Shown: positions 15,226 to 23,553, counted from the stretch's first letter. The stretch: 35,037 bases of DNA from Bacillus litorisediminis (GCF_022808645.1 NZ_JAKZKT010000039.1:1713-36749), one strand, 5' to 3'. The notes: generated by a model not told the origin, from the letters alone. Program-made: numbers and translations.

Positions 15226-17040
15226 TTATAAACTGAACATAGTCATAATTTTATCTACCATTCTTTGAGTGCGTTTAGTAATAATATCAACAGTCCACTT
15301 TTCTTCAGTAACCACATCTGCATTTAAATTAAGACCATTCCTATATCCTACATAATTACCGTTATTGTCTTTCCGCTCTTTTTTCTCTTCAAAAGAGCGG
15401 TTGCTTAAAGTGCTATTATACCCAGTAATTGTAAGGTTCCCAAAAGTGTGTGCATACTTGGATTGATATTCCTTAGCAAGGTCTTTATCACCATTAGCAA
15501 TCATATCCACCCAGCTATCCGGAATGTTTTCTCCTTGAGGAAAAATATGCTCAATCGTCCAAACATACTGCTTAGACCTATTGTATTTCCATAGGTCAAT
15601 TTGATTTTCTAAAGTCATACCTTGTTTAGCAATCATACAAAGGATGAAGCGAGTTGCACCAGAATTATCTATATAAACCTGACCACTTAAACGTTCCTTA
15701 AAAGTACTATCAGATGCAGAACTTTCAATTAATCGTTGACGGATTTTGATGTACACATCTTCTCCTGTCAGATGTTTGTCCTCAATTTCCTCAACTAATG
15801 ACATGAAGATTCTCGTCAAATCCCGGGTTGCGGGAATATCAGTAAGATTTCTACGGACAAAAAAATTGATGAGTAATTTGTTAATTTTAATGATATGGTC
15901 TTCAGTAAGTAATAAATCATCAGATTGTTTAAGTAAATATAACAACAGTAAATATGAAGGTGTACCTTGAATTCTTTCCAAATCTAAATAAGAATTCTTA
16001 AGTGATTCACTCATCTGATCTTGATTACGAAGCAATATTGTTGAATATATACTTGCATTATTGAGAATTGTTTCTAAAAATTCCTGAGGATCATTTTTTA
16101 TAATCTTTTCATAGATATTGAGTAAATTTGATCTTGTTGCTATGGCACCAAGTGGGTATGATCTATCATCTCTTTTAAATGGTTCATTCAAAGCATTCCG
16201 GAAAGCATTGTAATTATGTCTAAAAAATCTTTCCTGAACAGAGTAATCATCACCAATGTAATTTAATATTTGTGTCCATTTCTCAAAATAATAATCGATG
16301 TTACCAGAATCAGTTACATCTAACCGAGATAGTAGTAGGTTTTTGATTAAGTCTACTGCTGTCAATGGAGTACCTCTATTATTCAATGATTCAAAGAGTG
16401 TATAAGCATCAGCATGATTAGAAACCTCAATCATAACGATAACTGCAGAATTTATCTTTTCTAAGATTTCAAAAAGAGTAGACATCTTATCAGCTGAATC
16501 TTCTATATACTTGTTTATTCTTTTTTGAAAATAGTTGAATGCCTTAAAAATACGTCTATTTCCTGCAAAAGGGGGTTTTGGATAATTTGAAATGATTTTG
16601 AGATCAGACAATAGACCTTTATAATCGTCTAGGTTATGATTTTGGGTTTGAGGGATAACACGAATTTTATCCTTAGTCTTTTTAAGGATAAGTTTCCTCT
16701 TTAATTGCAATAAATCTGAGCGTTGATCATCATCCAAATCATTAACGTACAAATTTAAAGTGGAGTATAAGGTTGCTAATAAGATACTCAATGTTGTAAG
16801 ACGCTGCTGACCATCAACAACTTCCAGCTTTAGTTCGTTAATGGTATCATTCGTTGTATTAATACAGATTATTGATCCTAGAAAATATCCATGATCATTA
16901 TCAGTAATGTCATCAAACAAATTTTCCCATTGAGATGATGACCAGGTATATTCACGCTGGTATTTTGGGATCTCAAATACCAGATTTGACTCGGGATCAA
17001 GTAACTGTGAAATTGGATATTTATTAACATTATTTATCAA
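15226..17040 (-). CDS. GmrSD-type single-chain DUF262/DUF1524 defence nuclease
   Basis: This roughly 604-residue protein joins an N-terminal DUF262 (ParB/sulfiredoxin-like nucleotidase) domain to a C-terminal DUF1524 HNH-type nuclease domain, the arrangement of GmrSD type IV restriction enzymes and of BrxU and SspE. DUF262 marks are IPKYQREYTWSSSQWENLFD (residues about 24-43), FLGSI, and the catalytic EVVDGQQRLTTL (about 73-84). DUF1524 marks are WTIEHIFPQ near residue 500 and HTFGNLTITGYNSTLSNRSF near 531-550. The His/Asn nuclease residues are present. A TTG start at 17040 is preferred because GGAGGTG sits 5 bases before it; the GTG at 17049 lies inside that ribosome binding site. The gene stands alone, with no dnd/ssp or BREX genes nearby, so a stand-alone anti-phage role is likely. 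Whether the target is modified DNA cannot be told. Confidence 0.85.
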   Translation of the reverse strand: MINNVNKYPISQLLDPESNLVFEIPKYQREYTWSSSQWENLFDDITDNDHGYFLGSIICINTTNDTINELKLEVVDGQQRLTTLSILLATLYSTLNLYVNDLDDDQRSDLLQLKRKLILKKTKDKIRVIPQTQNHNLDDYKGLLSDLKIISNYPKPPFAGNRRIFKAFNYFQKRINKYIEDSADKMSTLFEILEKINSAVIVMIEVSNHADAYTLFESLNNRGTPLTAVDLIKNLLLSRLDVTDSGNIDYYFEKWTQILNYIGDDYSVQERFFRHNYNAFRNALNEPFKRDDRSYPLGAIATRSNLLNIYEKIIKNDPQEFLETILNNASIYSTILLRNQDQMSESLKNSYLDLERIQGTPSYLLLLYLLKQSDDLLLTEDHIIKINKLLINFFVRRNLTDIPATRDLTRIFMSLVEEIEDKHLTGEDVYIKIRQRLIESSASDSTFKERLSGQVYIDNSGATRFILCMIAKQGMTLENQIDLWKYNRSKQYVWTIEHIFPQGENIPDSWVDMIANGDKDLAKEYQSKYAHTFGNLTITGYNSTLSNRSFEEKKERKDNNGNYVGYRNGLNLNADVVTEEKWTVDIITKRTQRMVDKIMTMFSL

Positions 17041-17527
17041 ATTAAACACCTCCGTATATTTGGATAATAGTTTTTGGGGGTTTTGTCAAGTTACGTTTTT
17101 TATAAAAACATATCACAATTAACAGAATTTTTCAGCATTGTCCTTTAGTGTTTGCCAGATTGACTATCTGTCATGGTTCTTATAACTTAGGTCTTTTTTT
17201 CAGCCCCATACCGATTCACAGAGTGGCATTGAAATAAAGAACATCAAAATAAAAATCGTAGCTGAAATGATAATCTTTTTACATCAATACTTGTTCTCGA
17301 CTTTACCTACCAATCAACAGTGGAATGTTGTTGAGGATCTTAAGTGAGAGTTATTATATGGCGCTTTTTTTGTTCATATATGATAAGATGATACTAATAT
17401 CTTCCAACACGTTGAGGGGAAAAGCTTTTTTCCTTTCAAGAATAGGAATGCTTTTGGGTATTTGTTTTACTTAAGGCTTTTCTATGTTTTGGAGGATTCA
17501 TTTTTTTATTAAGGAGGAAATTCAAAT
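17041..17527. other. Long intergenic region and leader of the Gre-family gene
   Basis: About 490 bases hold no recognisable gene. TTGTTC (near 17369) and TACTAA, 16 bases apart, could be a promoter for the downstream Gre-family gene. That would give a leader of about 130 bases containing three GCTTTT-centred motifs and a short GGAAAA/TTTTCC hairpin. No known riboswitch fold was recognised. Confidence 0.35.
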
Positions 17528-17596
17528 ATGAAAAATTTAATGAGGTTCTGCAGGGTGTTTGATCCAAGTAAGGAGGCTATCTATTATGAGCCGTAA
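17528..17596 (+). CDS. Short upstream reading frame overlapping the Gre-family gene
   Basis: A 22-codon frame, starting MKNLMRFCRVFD and ending YYEP, has a very strong ribosome binding site (AAGGAGG, 8 bases before ATG 17528). Its last 11 bases overlap the start of the Gre-family gene. The Gre gene's own AAGGAGG lies inside this frame. This arrangement suggests translational coupling or a leader peptide. No family is recognised, and it could be a chance frame in a spurious duplication of the ribosome binding site. Confidence 0.4.
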   Translation: MKNLMRFCRVFDPSKEAIYYEP

Positions 17597-18056
17597 TCCA
17601 TTACGTAATAAGGAGTTCTTTCTCGAGCAGTTAGTCGTTATAGATGAAAACATCAAGGAATTGACAGAGCTTTATATTTCCTCAACGCCTGTTCATGAAA
17701 GAAGGAAACACTTTCTTAGCCTCTATGTCTTGGAGTTGGAGGAGCTATTAAAACAAAATCAAAAAAATAATATTATTTCTTTTTTTCCTAAGGTTTTTAT
17801 AGGGACAAAGGTTACGGTTATGTATGATGATGATGATGAGACCGAAGACTATGTGATTTGTTTTCCGGACCAATCCGATCCCGATAACGGCTTTATTTCC
17901 TTTTTATCACCGGTAGGCAGGCAGCTGCTATTAAAAAAAATCGGGGAACAAATAATGCTCAAGGTTCCGACTGGTGAGCTTCCAGTAACCATTAGAGAGA
18001 TTTCATTCTCAGGAGAATTGCTGGAAATGAAAAATAGAAAATCAAAAGAAGCTTGA
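17586..18056 (+). CDS. GreA/GreB family transcription factor
   Basis: This 156-residue protein has the GreA/GreB C-terminal FKBP-like domain at about residues 72-140: GTKVTVMYDDDDETEDYVIC, then ISFLSPVGRQLLLKKIGEQI and MLKVPTGELPVTIREI. That block binds RNA polymerase near its secondary channel. The N-terminal 60 residues are helical and charged (FFLEQLVVIDENIKELTELY and ELEELLKQNQK), consistent with a short coiled coil. It is not obviously the classical GreA coiled coil, so it is a Gre-like accessory factor and not the housekeeping GreA. ATG 17586 is chosen because AAGGAGG lies 9 bases upstream and homology begins here; a frame extension to 17559 lacks a start signal. A GTGTCT-type terminator follows. 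Confidence 0.85.
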   Translation: MSRNPLRNKEFFLEQLVVIDENIKELTELYISSTPVHERRKHFLSLYVLELEELLKQNQKNNIISFFPKVFIGTKVTVMYDDDDETEDYVICFPDQSDPDNGFISFLSPVGRQLLLKKIGEQIMLKVPTGELPVTIREISFSGELLEMKNRKSKEA

Positions 18057-18074
18057 TTTGAAAGCGCATTCAGA

Positions 18075-18128
18075 GTGTCTAATCCCCAGTGGTAACGCCT
18101 TAACGTACTGGGGGTTAGGCACTTTTTT
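18075..18128 (+). terminator. Terminator of the Gre-family gene, variant of the GTGCCT repeat
   Basis: GTGTCTAATCCCCAGT pairs with ACTGGGGGTTAGGCAC around a loop containing TTAACG, followed by six T. The outer GTGYCT/AGGCAC ends and the position after a gene match the terminator repeats at 12076 and 13396. Confidence 0.9.
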
Positions 18129-18213
18129 AAAGATAAAGGTATTAAACTTCGAGATTAGGTATAATTAATGGAAGAAGATGTAAGAGTACTTATAAATAAT
18201 GAGGTTGATAGAG

Positions 18214-19227
18214 ATGATCAAGGACCTGCGAAATTCTGTAAATCAATTAACAGAAAGTGAAGCAAAGAGTGTTCTGTTACACTTGATAATTCGGTTAAAG
18301 ATGGTACATGAATCCAATCAATCACCAAAGGAAATGATTGATGATTTATATGTAACGTATAACAAGTTTCTGAAAATTACTCAACATAAGAAGACAATGG
18401 TAAGAGAATATAAAGCAGTACATATCGTATGCGGCGAATCTTCTGCCGGATCCTTACGTGGAGGATTAGGGAGCGAACATAAGGTCATTGGTTTTCCCGA
18501 CTTCTTAGCTGTCGGACCTATTTGGGAGCTCCATAAAGAAGCTGGGCAAAAGCAGAGAGATGAATGGCTGCGGGATCATTTGAATTATCCAGATGATTAT
18601 ATGGAAGAGTATGAAATGAGATTTTCAAAAACTCTTGCAGAAATTAAGGCTATACCAGAGAAAGTCCCCATTGTCATCTGGACTGCTGAAAATGCAGGTG
18701 AGCAAACGGGAATTCGTTATCTTTTGTATTTACTAAAGGAAAAAACCAACGAGGTTTTTCTTATAAATACAACAATCGCCTACCAAGAATTATTTAATAC
18801 AAAAGAGTTTCAGTATTTTTATGGTCACACTGGTGAGGTTCATCCTGAAAAATTAAACACAATCTATCAAACGAAATTAACGAAGCCTTTAACTAATGAG
18901 GAAAGAGCCCGGTTTGAAACAGATTGGATTACTCTTTCCAGTACTAAAGGGATCCTGCGGATTTGGGAAAATAATAAAATCAAAGAAGTAAATGAAGATT
19001 ACTTTGATTCAGTGATTGTGACCGCTGCCCAACAATTACATGCTAAACAAAAGGAAAAGGATTTTATCAAAGCAGGCAGGTTAATTGGTGAAGTCCTTGG
19101 TCGTCTAGGCAATCCTGTAGGTGATGCCTATTTAGAATACAGATTGCGGAGCTTACTATATAATGGGGTTTTTGAAATTAAGGGGGTTCCTAAAGGCATG
19201 AGGTATTATAGTGTGAAACTGAGGTAG
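18214..19227 (+). CDS. DUF1835 domain-containing protein
   Basis: This 337-residue cytoplasmic protein of unknown function belongs to the DUF1835 family. The family's N-terminal block is plain: VHIVCGESSAGSLRGGL near residue 70, then HKVIGFPDFLAVGPIWELH, with VPIVIWTAENAGEQTGIRYL near 150. The C-terminal third (LGNPVGDAYLEYRLRSLLYN near 305) corresponds to the DUF3658 region that usually accompanies it. ATG 18214 is preferred because AGGT with GATAGAG stands before it; the in-frame ATG at 18199 has no ribosome binding site but cannot be excluded. No membrane segment is present. It stands between two terminators as a single-gene unit; no function can be inferred from neighbours. Confidence 0.85.
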   Translation: MIKDLRNSVNQLTESEAKSVLLHLIIRLKMVHESNQSPKEMIDDLYVTYNKFLKITQHKKTMVREYKAVHIVCGESSAGSLRGGLGSEHKVIGFPDFLAVGPIWELHKEAGQKQRDEWLRDHLNYPDDYMEEYEMRFSKTLAEIKAIPEKVPIVIWTAENAGEQTGIRYLLYLLKEKTNEVFLINTTIAYQELFNTKEFQYFYGHTGEVHPEKLNTIYQTKLTKPLTNEERARFETDWITLSSTKGILRIWENNKIKEVNEDYFDSVIVTAAQQLHAKQKEKDFIKAGRLIGEVLGRLGNPVGDAYLEYRLRSLLYNGVFEIKGVPKGMRYYSVKLR

Positions 19228-19254
19228 GAAACGAGAAAGCAACACAATACATAA

Positions 19255-19291
19255 ACCCAGTCCCCACTTTAAGAGGAACTGGGTCTATTTA
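19255..19291. terminator. Weak hairpin between convergent genes
   Basis: ACCCAGT (19255-19261) pairs with ACTGGGT (19278-19284), extended by CC/GG with bulges. TCTATTTATTATT follows on the plus strand. It sits between the stops of the DUF1835 gene and the convergent antiporter gene and may serve both. No long T run is present. Confidence 0.5.
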
Positions 19292-19325
19292 TTATTGGCA
19301 AATACCCGCCATCAATCTTGTAAAT

Positions 19326-20738
19326 CTAAATCTGTTGTTGGGATGCCTTGTTCTCTACTTCTATTTCTGCAGGTTTAACCTTAGATATACCAAAGCCAGT
19401 CAAAATATAGATAATGGCAAAAACAATTCCTAGGTAGAGCATGGGGGCGAAAAGTGCATATTCCCCAGTCGGGACCCCAAGAGTTTGTGCGATAAAAGCT
19501 CCTGTAACACTCCATGGAATTAAAGGGGCCAAAGCAGTTCCTGTATCTTCCAATGTTCTTGAAAAGTTTTTACGGTGCAGCCCGTATTTGTCATACATGG
19601 ATTTCATCATCGGACCTAAGACAGCAAATGTTACATAATAGCTGCCTGTAATTATAAAGATAAAAGAGTGAAGAGATAAGTTAGATAGCATCATTGTTTT
19701 CCCCGTTTTAGCCAATTTTTGAATGGAACTAAGGATTATATCTATTACACCAGCTGTTCGTAAGGGTGAACCGAAAATCGCTGCAGCTATTAAGAGAGCA
19801 ACTGTACCTAACATACTTGAAAGTCCGCCCCGTTGCAGCATATTATCCACTATTTCGACCTCTGTTGAACCCGTAAAGCCATTATTTAAAGCAGCTGCAA
19901 TCTCTGCGGGCCCTTTCCCTTGAAATATCGCTGCGAGTAAGCAGCCAAGTATAATTCCTACGCCAAATACAGGTAGTGTAGGTTTATTTTTGTAAATCAT
20001 AATTAATAGGATAATAGGCGGAAGAATAAGCAAGGGATTCAGGCTGAAATGAGATTCTAAGGTAGACAGGATATTGGAAATATTCTCGTCTGCAATTTGT
20101 CCGCTGTATTGAAAACCTAACACTAGATACAAAATTAATGAAATCATTAAACCAGGAATCGTTGTATACAACATATGTTTGATATGATCTACAAGTTTTA
20201 CATCAGATACAGCTGCTGCCATAACAGTTGTATCTGAAAGAGGGGACAACTTATCACCAAAGATTGCTCCAACTGCTATGGCTCCAGCTGTGTAATGTAA
20301 AGGGATGCCTAATCCCATTGATACCCCCATAAATGCCACACCAATCGTTCCAATTGTTCCCCAGGATGTTCCAGACATAATGGACATTAAACAACAAGCT
20401 ATGCATGCTACGAAAAGAAAAATACTTGGTTCAATTAGGAGGAGACCATAATAAACAATAATGGGAATGGTTCCAGAAAGCATCCAAATTCCGACCATCA
20501 TACCAACAGCAAGTAAGATGAGAATAGGAATGAACATAGCTTGCAAACTATTTAATATATCTTTTTCGATCGTATCCCATTTGATGCCCCATAATAAACA
20601 AAGGATGATCACAGCAGTGCCGGCTGTAAGTAAAACAATGGTAGAAGGTGCTTTCATATAAAGGATCCCTACAAAGACAATTAAAATAGATAGGGCAATC
20701 AATGTAATCGCTTTCAAAGGTGATAAAGAAGTATTCAT
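19326..20738 (-). CDS. nhaC: NhaC family Na+/H+ antiporter
   Basis: This 470-residue membrane protein with about 11-12 predicted helices belongs to the NhaC family, which exchanges internal sodium for protons; the relative MleN exchanges malate for lactate together with these ions. Family marks are the helix-break motif SGTSWGTIGTIGVAF (122-136) and the conserved GAIFGDKLSPLSDTTVMAAA (157-176), which contains the charged ion-site residues, together with a matching second half (ITGSYYVTFAVLGPMMKSMY near 360 and DTGTALAPLIPWS). Length is normal. ATG 20738 follows GGGGGATT at the right distance. It is monocistronic. An 8-bp inverted repeat lies 45 bases upstream and could be an operator. Sodium/proton and malate/lactate exchange cannot be told apart from sequence alone. 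Confidence 0.88.
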   Translation of the reverse strand: MNTSLSPLKAITLIALSILIVFVGILYMKAPSTIVLLTAGTAVIILCLLWGIKWDTIEKDILNSLQAMFIPILILLAVGMMVGIWMLSGTIPIIVYYGLLLIEPSIFLFVACIACCLMSIMSGTSWGTIGTIGVAFMGVSMGLGIPLHYTAGAIAVGAIFGDKLSPLSDTTVMAAAVSDVKLVDHIKHMLYTTIPGLMISLILYLVLGFQYSGQIADENISNILSTLESHFSLNPLLILPPIILLIMIYKNKPTLPVFGVGIILGCLLAAIFQGKGPAEIAAALNNGFTGSTEVEIVDNMLQRGGLSSMLGTVALLIAAAIFGSPLRTAGVIDIILSSIQKLAKTGKTMMLSNLSLHSFIFIITGSYYVTFAVLGPMMKSMYDKYGLHRKNFSRTLEDTGTALAPLIPWSVTGAFIAQTLGVPTGEYALFAPMLYLGIVFAIIYILTGFGISKVKPAEIEVENKASQQQI

Positions 20739-20783
20739 GAATAATCCCCCAGTATGATCTTTTTCAAGAACTTATGAAATAAG

Positions 20784-20813
20784 TGCAAACCTCACCGTCT
20801 CAACCGGTTTGCA
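20784..20813. repeat. Inverted repeat upstream of nhaC
   Basis: TGCAAACC (20784-20791) and GGTTTGCA (20806-20813) are perfect inverted repeats 14 bases apart, 46 bases upstream of the antiporter start. This could be an operator or a leader hairpin; no T run follows on the antiporter strand. Confidence 0.4.
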
Positions 20814-20828
20814 TTGGTTCAACAAAAG

Positions 20829-20990
20829 CTAGTACAGTAAAAGTCTTTCTCCTTTCAATAAAATTTGTAATCCAGCTGACGTTGCTAATGGTTGACTAAA
20901 TGCTGCCATTCCAAAAGGAGCGTGAACGGCAAAGTGTCGACAGTGTGGATTTTCCTCTGGCCTATCGCCAATAAAAATACATTCCAGTGA
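20829..20990 (-). pseudogene. C-terminal remnant of an unrecognised gene
   Basis: On the minus strand one open stretch reads LECIFIGDRPEENPHCRHF, AVHAPFGMAAFSQPLATSAG and LQILLKGERLLLY before a TAG at 20829-20831. The composition and conserved-looking small residues suggest the end of a real enzyme. No start codon or ribosome binding site precedes it, and the DNA upstream is AT-rich. I do not recognise the family. It is probably the leftover of a gene once located before nhaC. Confidence 0.4.
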
Positions 20991-20999
20991 TAAGATGAA

Positions 21000-21555
21000 A
21001 GTACAATAGTCTGAAAATTAATTAAATTAAAACTAATTTAGATTAAATATATAGTAAACAAATTGATCAAGTCAATGCGAAATTAGTATCAATAAGTAAG
21101 TATTTTATCTGTATATCTAAACATATGAATAATTTATTTTGTTTCAGATTACTAAATGGTATTTGCAGTTAAAATAAGTCTGAGGAATTTGAATAGAACT
21201 AAAACGGTTAACAGAGGATATTGGGCATGAACTATATTCAAAGATTGCGTAAGGACAAGCAACAAGATCTCAATAAATGAAAGGCACAGTGTACTATAGC
21301 AAAGGGAAATCGTCCAGTTCAATGAAAATACCATCTTTGAAAAATGAAAGCGAAGGTCAAAGCTGCACTCTGAGAAGATGCATCGTCAATGAAGACCTTC
21401 TGATTTCCGACTTTTAAATTTCATTTTCCATATCCAGCTGAATCAATCTTTTCACGAACGACTTCTTCCATTTTACAAGAAGTCGTTTATTTCTTGTTTT
21501 AATATTTGTCGGAAAATTTAGATTGAAAACATTTATCTGAATTGTTAAAATTCAA
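21000..21555. other. Intergenic region with small orphan frame and a hairpin
   Basis: Apart from a 46-codon frame (21277-21417, starting MKGTVYYSKGKSSSSMKIPS) with no ribosome binding site and no recognised family, nothing coding is seen. The frame is followed by a terminator-like hairpin at 21459, listed separately. Some decayed gene may have stood here. Confidence 0.4.
21459..21495 (+). terminator. Terminator-like hairpin with no clear gene before it
   Basis: CGACTTCTT (21459-21467) pairs perfectly with AAGAAGTCG (21477-21485) around a 9-base loop and is followed by TTTATTTCTTGTTTT. It would stop plus-strand transcription ahead of the GntR regulator gene. Confidence 0.65.
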
Positions 21556-21567
21556 ATTGTATACAAT
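21556..21567. promoter_or_regulatory. Probable GntR-family operator
   Basis: ATTGTATACAAT is a perfect palindrome 43 bases before the regulator gene, of the TTGTATACAA type bound by FadR/FCD-class GntR proteins. A related half-site, GAATACAAAG, follows at about 21577. The position fits autoregulation of the regulator and its operon. Confidence 0.7.
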
Positions 21568-21609
21568 ATGACGGATTGAATACAAAGTAAGATTGAAAAA
21601 GGTGAACCA

Positions 21610-22278
21610 ATGGAAACTGATAAAAAATACAACTTGTATGAGCAAGTGTATTTAGCCATTAAGGATGCAATTGTAATGGGGAAATTAGCCCCGAATCAGC
21701 GTCTTCGCGAAATGAAGCTCGCTGAAATGTTTAATACGAGCCGAACTCCAGTAAGAGAAGCTCTTCGGAGATTGGAGCGGGAACGGCTGGTTACATTAGA
21801 GCCTTCTGTGGGGGCGAAAGTGGCTGATTTAAATAAAGACACGGTCACGAGTGTTTATGAGTGCCGCTCAGTTTTGGAAGGACTTGCAGCGAGAAAAGCC
21901 TGCAATTTTATTAAGAAAGATGATTATCTTCACCTAGAAGAATTGACGATTCTGGCCCGTGAGTATTTTCAAGCCGGCAAATTAAATCGTGTCGTAGAGA
22001 AGAACACGATGTTTCATGAAAAGATTGTACAGCTTAGCCGTAATCCATCGCTGATTCAAATGATGGAGCATATTCGTACTGAAATCCTCCGTTATCGAAT
22101 CATGACAAGCTCTGTTGGCTTCCGCCCTGTCGCTTTTGATGAACATGAAGCGATTTTGCAGGCGATCTACGAGGGGAATCCCGATCAGGCAGAAGAACTG
22201 ATGAGAAAACATGTGCTTGATGATTTGGATAATTTCTTAAACGGTTTAAATCAACATCACGTGAATTTTAAATCTTGA
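21610..22278 (+). CDS. GntR family transcriptional regulator, FCD (FadR-type) subfamily
   Basis: This 222-residue regulator probably controls the carboxylate operon that follows. It has an N-terminal winged helix-turn-helix at residues about 8-72, with the GntR hallmark RLREMKLAEMFNTSRTPVRE and then ALRRLERERLV. The C-terminal all-helical FCD ligand domain begins around residue 78 (VYECRSVLEGLAARKAC); its metal/ligand-binding positions are carried by D/E and His residues such as MFHEKIVQLSRNP and the late DEHEAILQAI. FCD regulators usually sense a small carboxylate or its CoA-pathway intermediate. The start ATG 21610 follows AAAGGTGA. It is separated from the first CoA-transferase gene by only 43 bases, in the same direction. 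The palindrome at 21556 is the likely binding site. Confidence 0.9.
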   Translation: METDKKYNLYEQVYLAIKDAIVMGKLAPNQRLREMKLAEMFNTSRTPVREALRRLERERLVTLEPSVGAKVADLNKDTVTSVYECRSVLEGLAARKACNFIKKDDYLHLEELTILAREYFQAGKLNRVVEKNTMFHEKIVQLSRNPSLIQMMEHIRTEILRYRIMTSSVGFRPVAFDEHEAILQAIYEGNPDQAEELMRKHVLDDLDNFLNGLNQHHVNFKS

Positions 22279-22280
22279 AA

Positions 22281-22296
22281 ATGTAAGCGCTTCAAA
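22281..22296. promoter_or_regulatory. Candidate cre site between regulator and CoA-transferase genes
   Basis: ATGTAAGCGCTTCAAA carries the cre core TGNAAGCG followed by CTT, with two mismatches in the 3' half of the consensus. It lies directly after the regulator stop and 26 bases before the first CoA-transferase start, where CcpA could act as a roadblock. Confidence 0.5.
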
Positions 22297-22321
22297 AGAA
22301 AGGGAGGAGATTCAATTTTCT

Positions 22322-23521
22322 ATGAAAACTACCAATCTACCATTATCAGGTATCAAAGTGCTAGAGATGGGGACATTGATTGCGGGTCCCTTTTCGACAA
22401 GAATTTTAGCCGAGTTTGGGGCAGAGGTCATTAAAGTAGAGTTGCCGAATAGTGGAGATCCATTACGAAAGTGGCGTGTGTTGCATAATGGAACGTCCCT
22501 TTGGTGGTATGTTCAATCCAGAAATAAGAAATGTATTACCGTTGATGTTCGGACAGACGAGGGATTAGAAGTTATTAAAAGTCTGCTAAAGGAATGCGAT
22601 GTGTTTGTGGAAAATTTCCGCCCGGGTACCATCGCCAAATGGGGGCTGACCTCAGAGGTTTTACAGGAACTTAATCCTAATCTCATTGTCAGCCATATTT
22701 CCGGATTTGGGCAAACTGGACCTTATGCCGACCGGGCAGGGTTTGGCTCTGTTGGAGAAGCAATGGGCGGTTTGCGATATCTGACAGGTTATCCGGATCG
22801 TCCTCCAGTCAGGGTCGGGGTGAGTATCGGCGATTCTGTCGCTTCTCTTTACTCAGTTATCGGAATTTTAATGGCGCTGTATCATCGCGATGTAAGAAAT
22901 GGCGGCGGTCAGGAAATAGATGTTGCTCTTTACGAGGCGATTTTCAGTTTAATGGAAAGTCTAGTGCCTGAATATGACAAAAAAGGTGTGATTCGGGAAC
23001 GAACGGGGTCTACTTTTCCTGGAATTGTCCCAACCAATGTGTACAAAACAAAGGACGATAAGTATATCGTGCTTGCCGCAAATGGAGATAAGATTTTTCA
23101 AAGACTGCTTAAAGTAATGGGACGGGATGACTTAATTGGGGACGAAAGATACCTGACGAATGATGGCCGCGTTCAGCATCAGGATTTTATCGAATCGATG
23201 ATTGAAGAATGGGTCGGACGGAACAATCTGAAGGAATGTTTGGACCTGTTAAATGAAAACGCGATCCCGGCTGGAACTATCTATAATGCGGAAGACATTG
23301 TCAATGACCCGCATTATCAGGCACGGGACATGATTGTAGAAATGGAGCATGAGGATGTTGGCAAGATGAAGGTGCCTGGCATTGTGCCAAAGCTAAGCAA
23401 AACACCGGGACAAATAAAATGGCTGGGGCCGAAAATTGGTGAGCATAATCTGGAGGTTTTAAAGGAAATCGGATTAACGGATGAAATGATCGAGGACATG
23501 TCAAAACGGGGAGTTATCTAA
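22322..23521 (+). CDS. Family III CoA-transferase (CaiB/BaiF), first copy
   Basis: This 399-residue enzyme should move CoA from a donor thioester such as succinyl-CoA to a carboxylic acid. Family III marks are visible: the N-terminal LSGIKVLEMGTLIAGPFSTR, AEFGAEVIKVE with GDPLRKW, the SRNKKCITVDVRTDEG block, FVENFRPGTIAKWGL, and ISGFGQTGPYADRAGFG. The catalytic aspartate is Asp171 in VSIGDSVASLY, followed by the typical GGGQEIDVALYEA. GGGAGGAG lies 11 bases before ATG 22322. It is the first enzyme gene of the operon, followed 32 bases later by a related copy. The pair could form a heteromer like SmtAB (succinyl-CoA:malate CoA-transferase), or act separately. The acceptor is not readable; the lyase and transporter downstream suggest a hydroxy-dicarboxylate. 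Confidence 0.9.
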   Translation: MKTTNLPLSGIKVLEMGTLIAGPFSTRILAEFGAEVIKVELPNSGDPLRKWRVLHNGTSLWWYVQSRNKKCITVDVRTDEGLEVIKSLLKECDVFVENFRPGTIAKWGLTSEVLQELNPNLIVSHISGFGQTGPYADRAGFGSVGEAMGGLRYLTGYPDRPPVRVGVSIGDSVASLYSVIGILMALYHRDVRNGGGQEIDVALYEAIFSLMESLVPEYDKKGVIRERTGSTFPGIVPTNVYKTKDDKYIVLAANGDKIFQRLLKVMGRDDLIGDERYLTNDGRVQHQDFIESMIEEWVGRNNLKECLDLLNENAIPAGTIYNAEDIVNDPHYQARDMIVEMEHEDVGKMKVPGIVPKLSKTPGQIKWLGPKIGEHNLEVLKEIGLTDEMIEDMSKRGVI

Positions 23522-23553
23522 AATTCTTCCTTACTTTTAACAGAGGTGATTGA

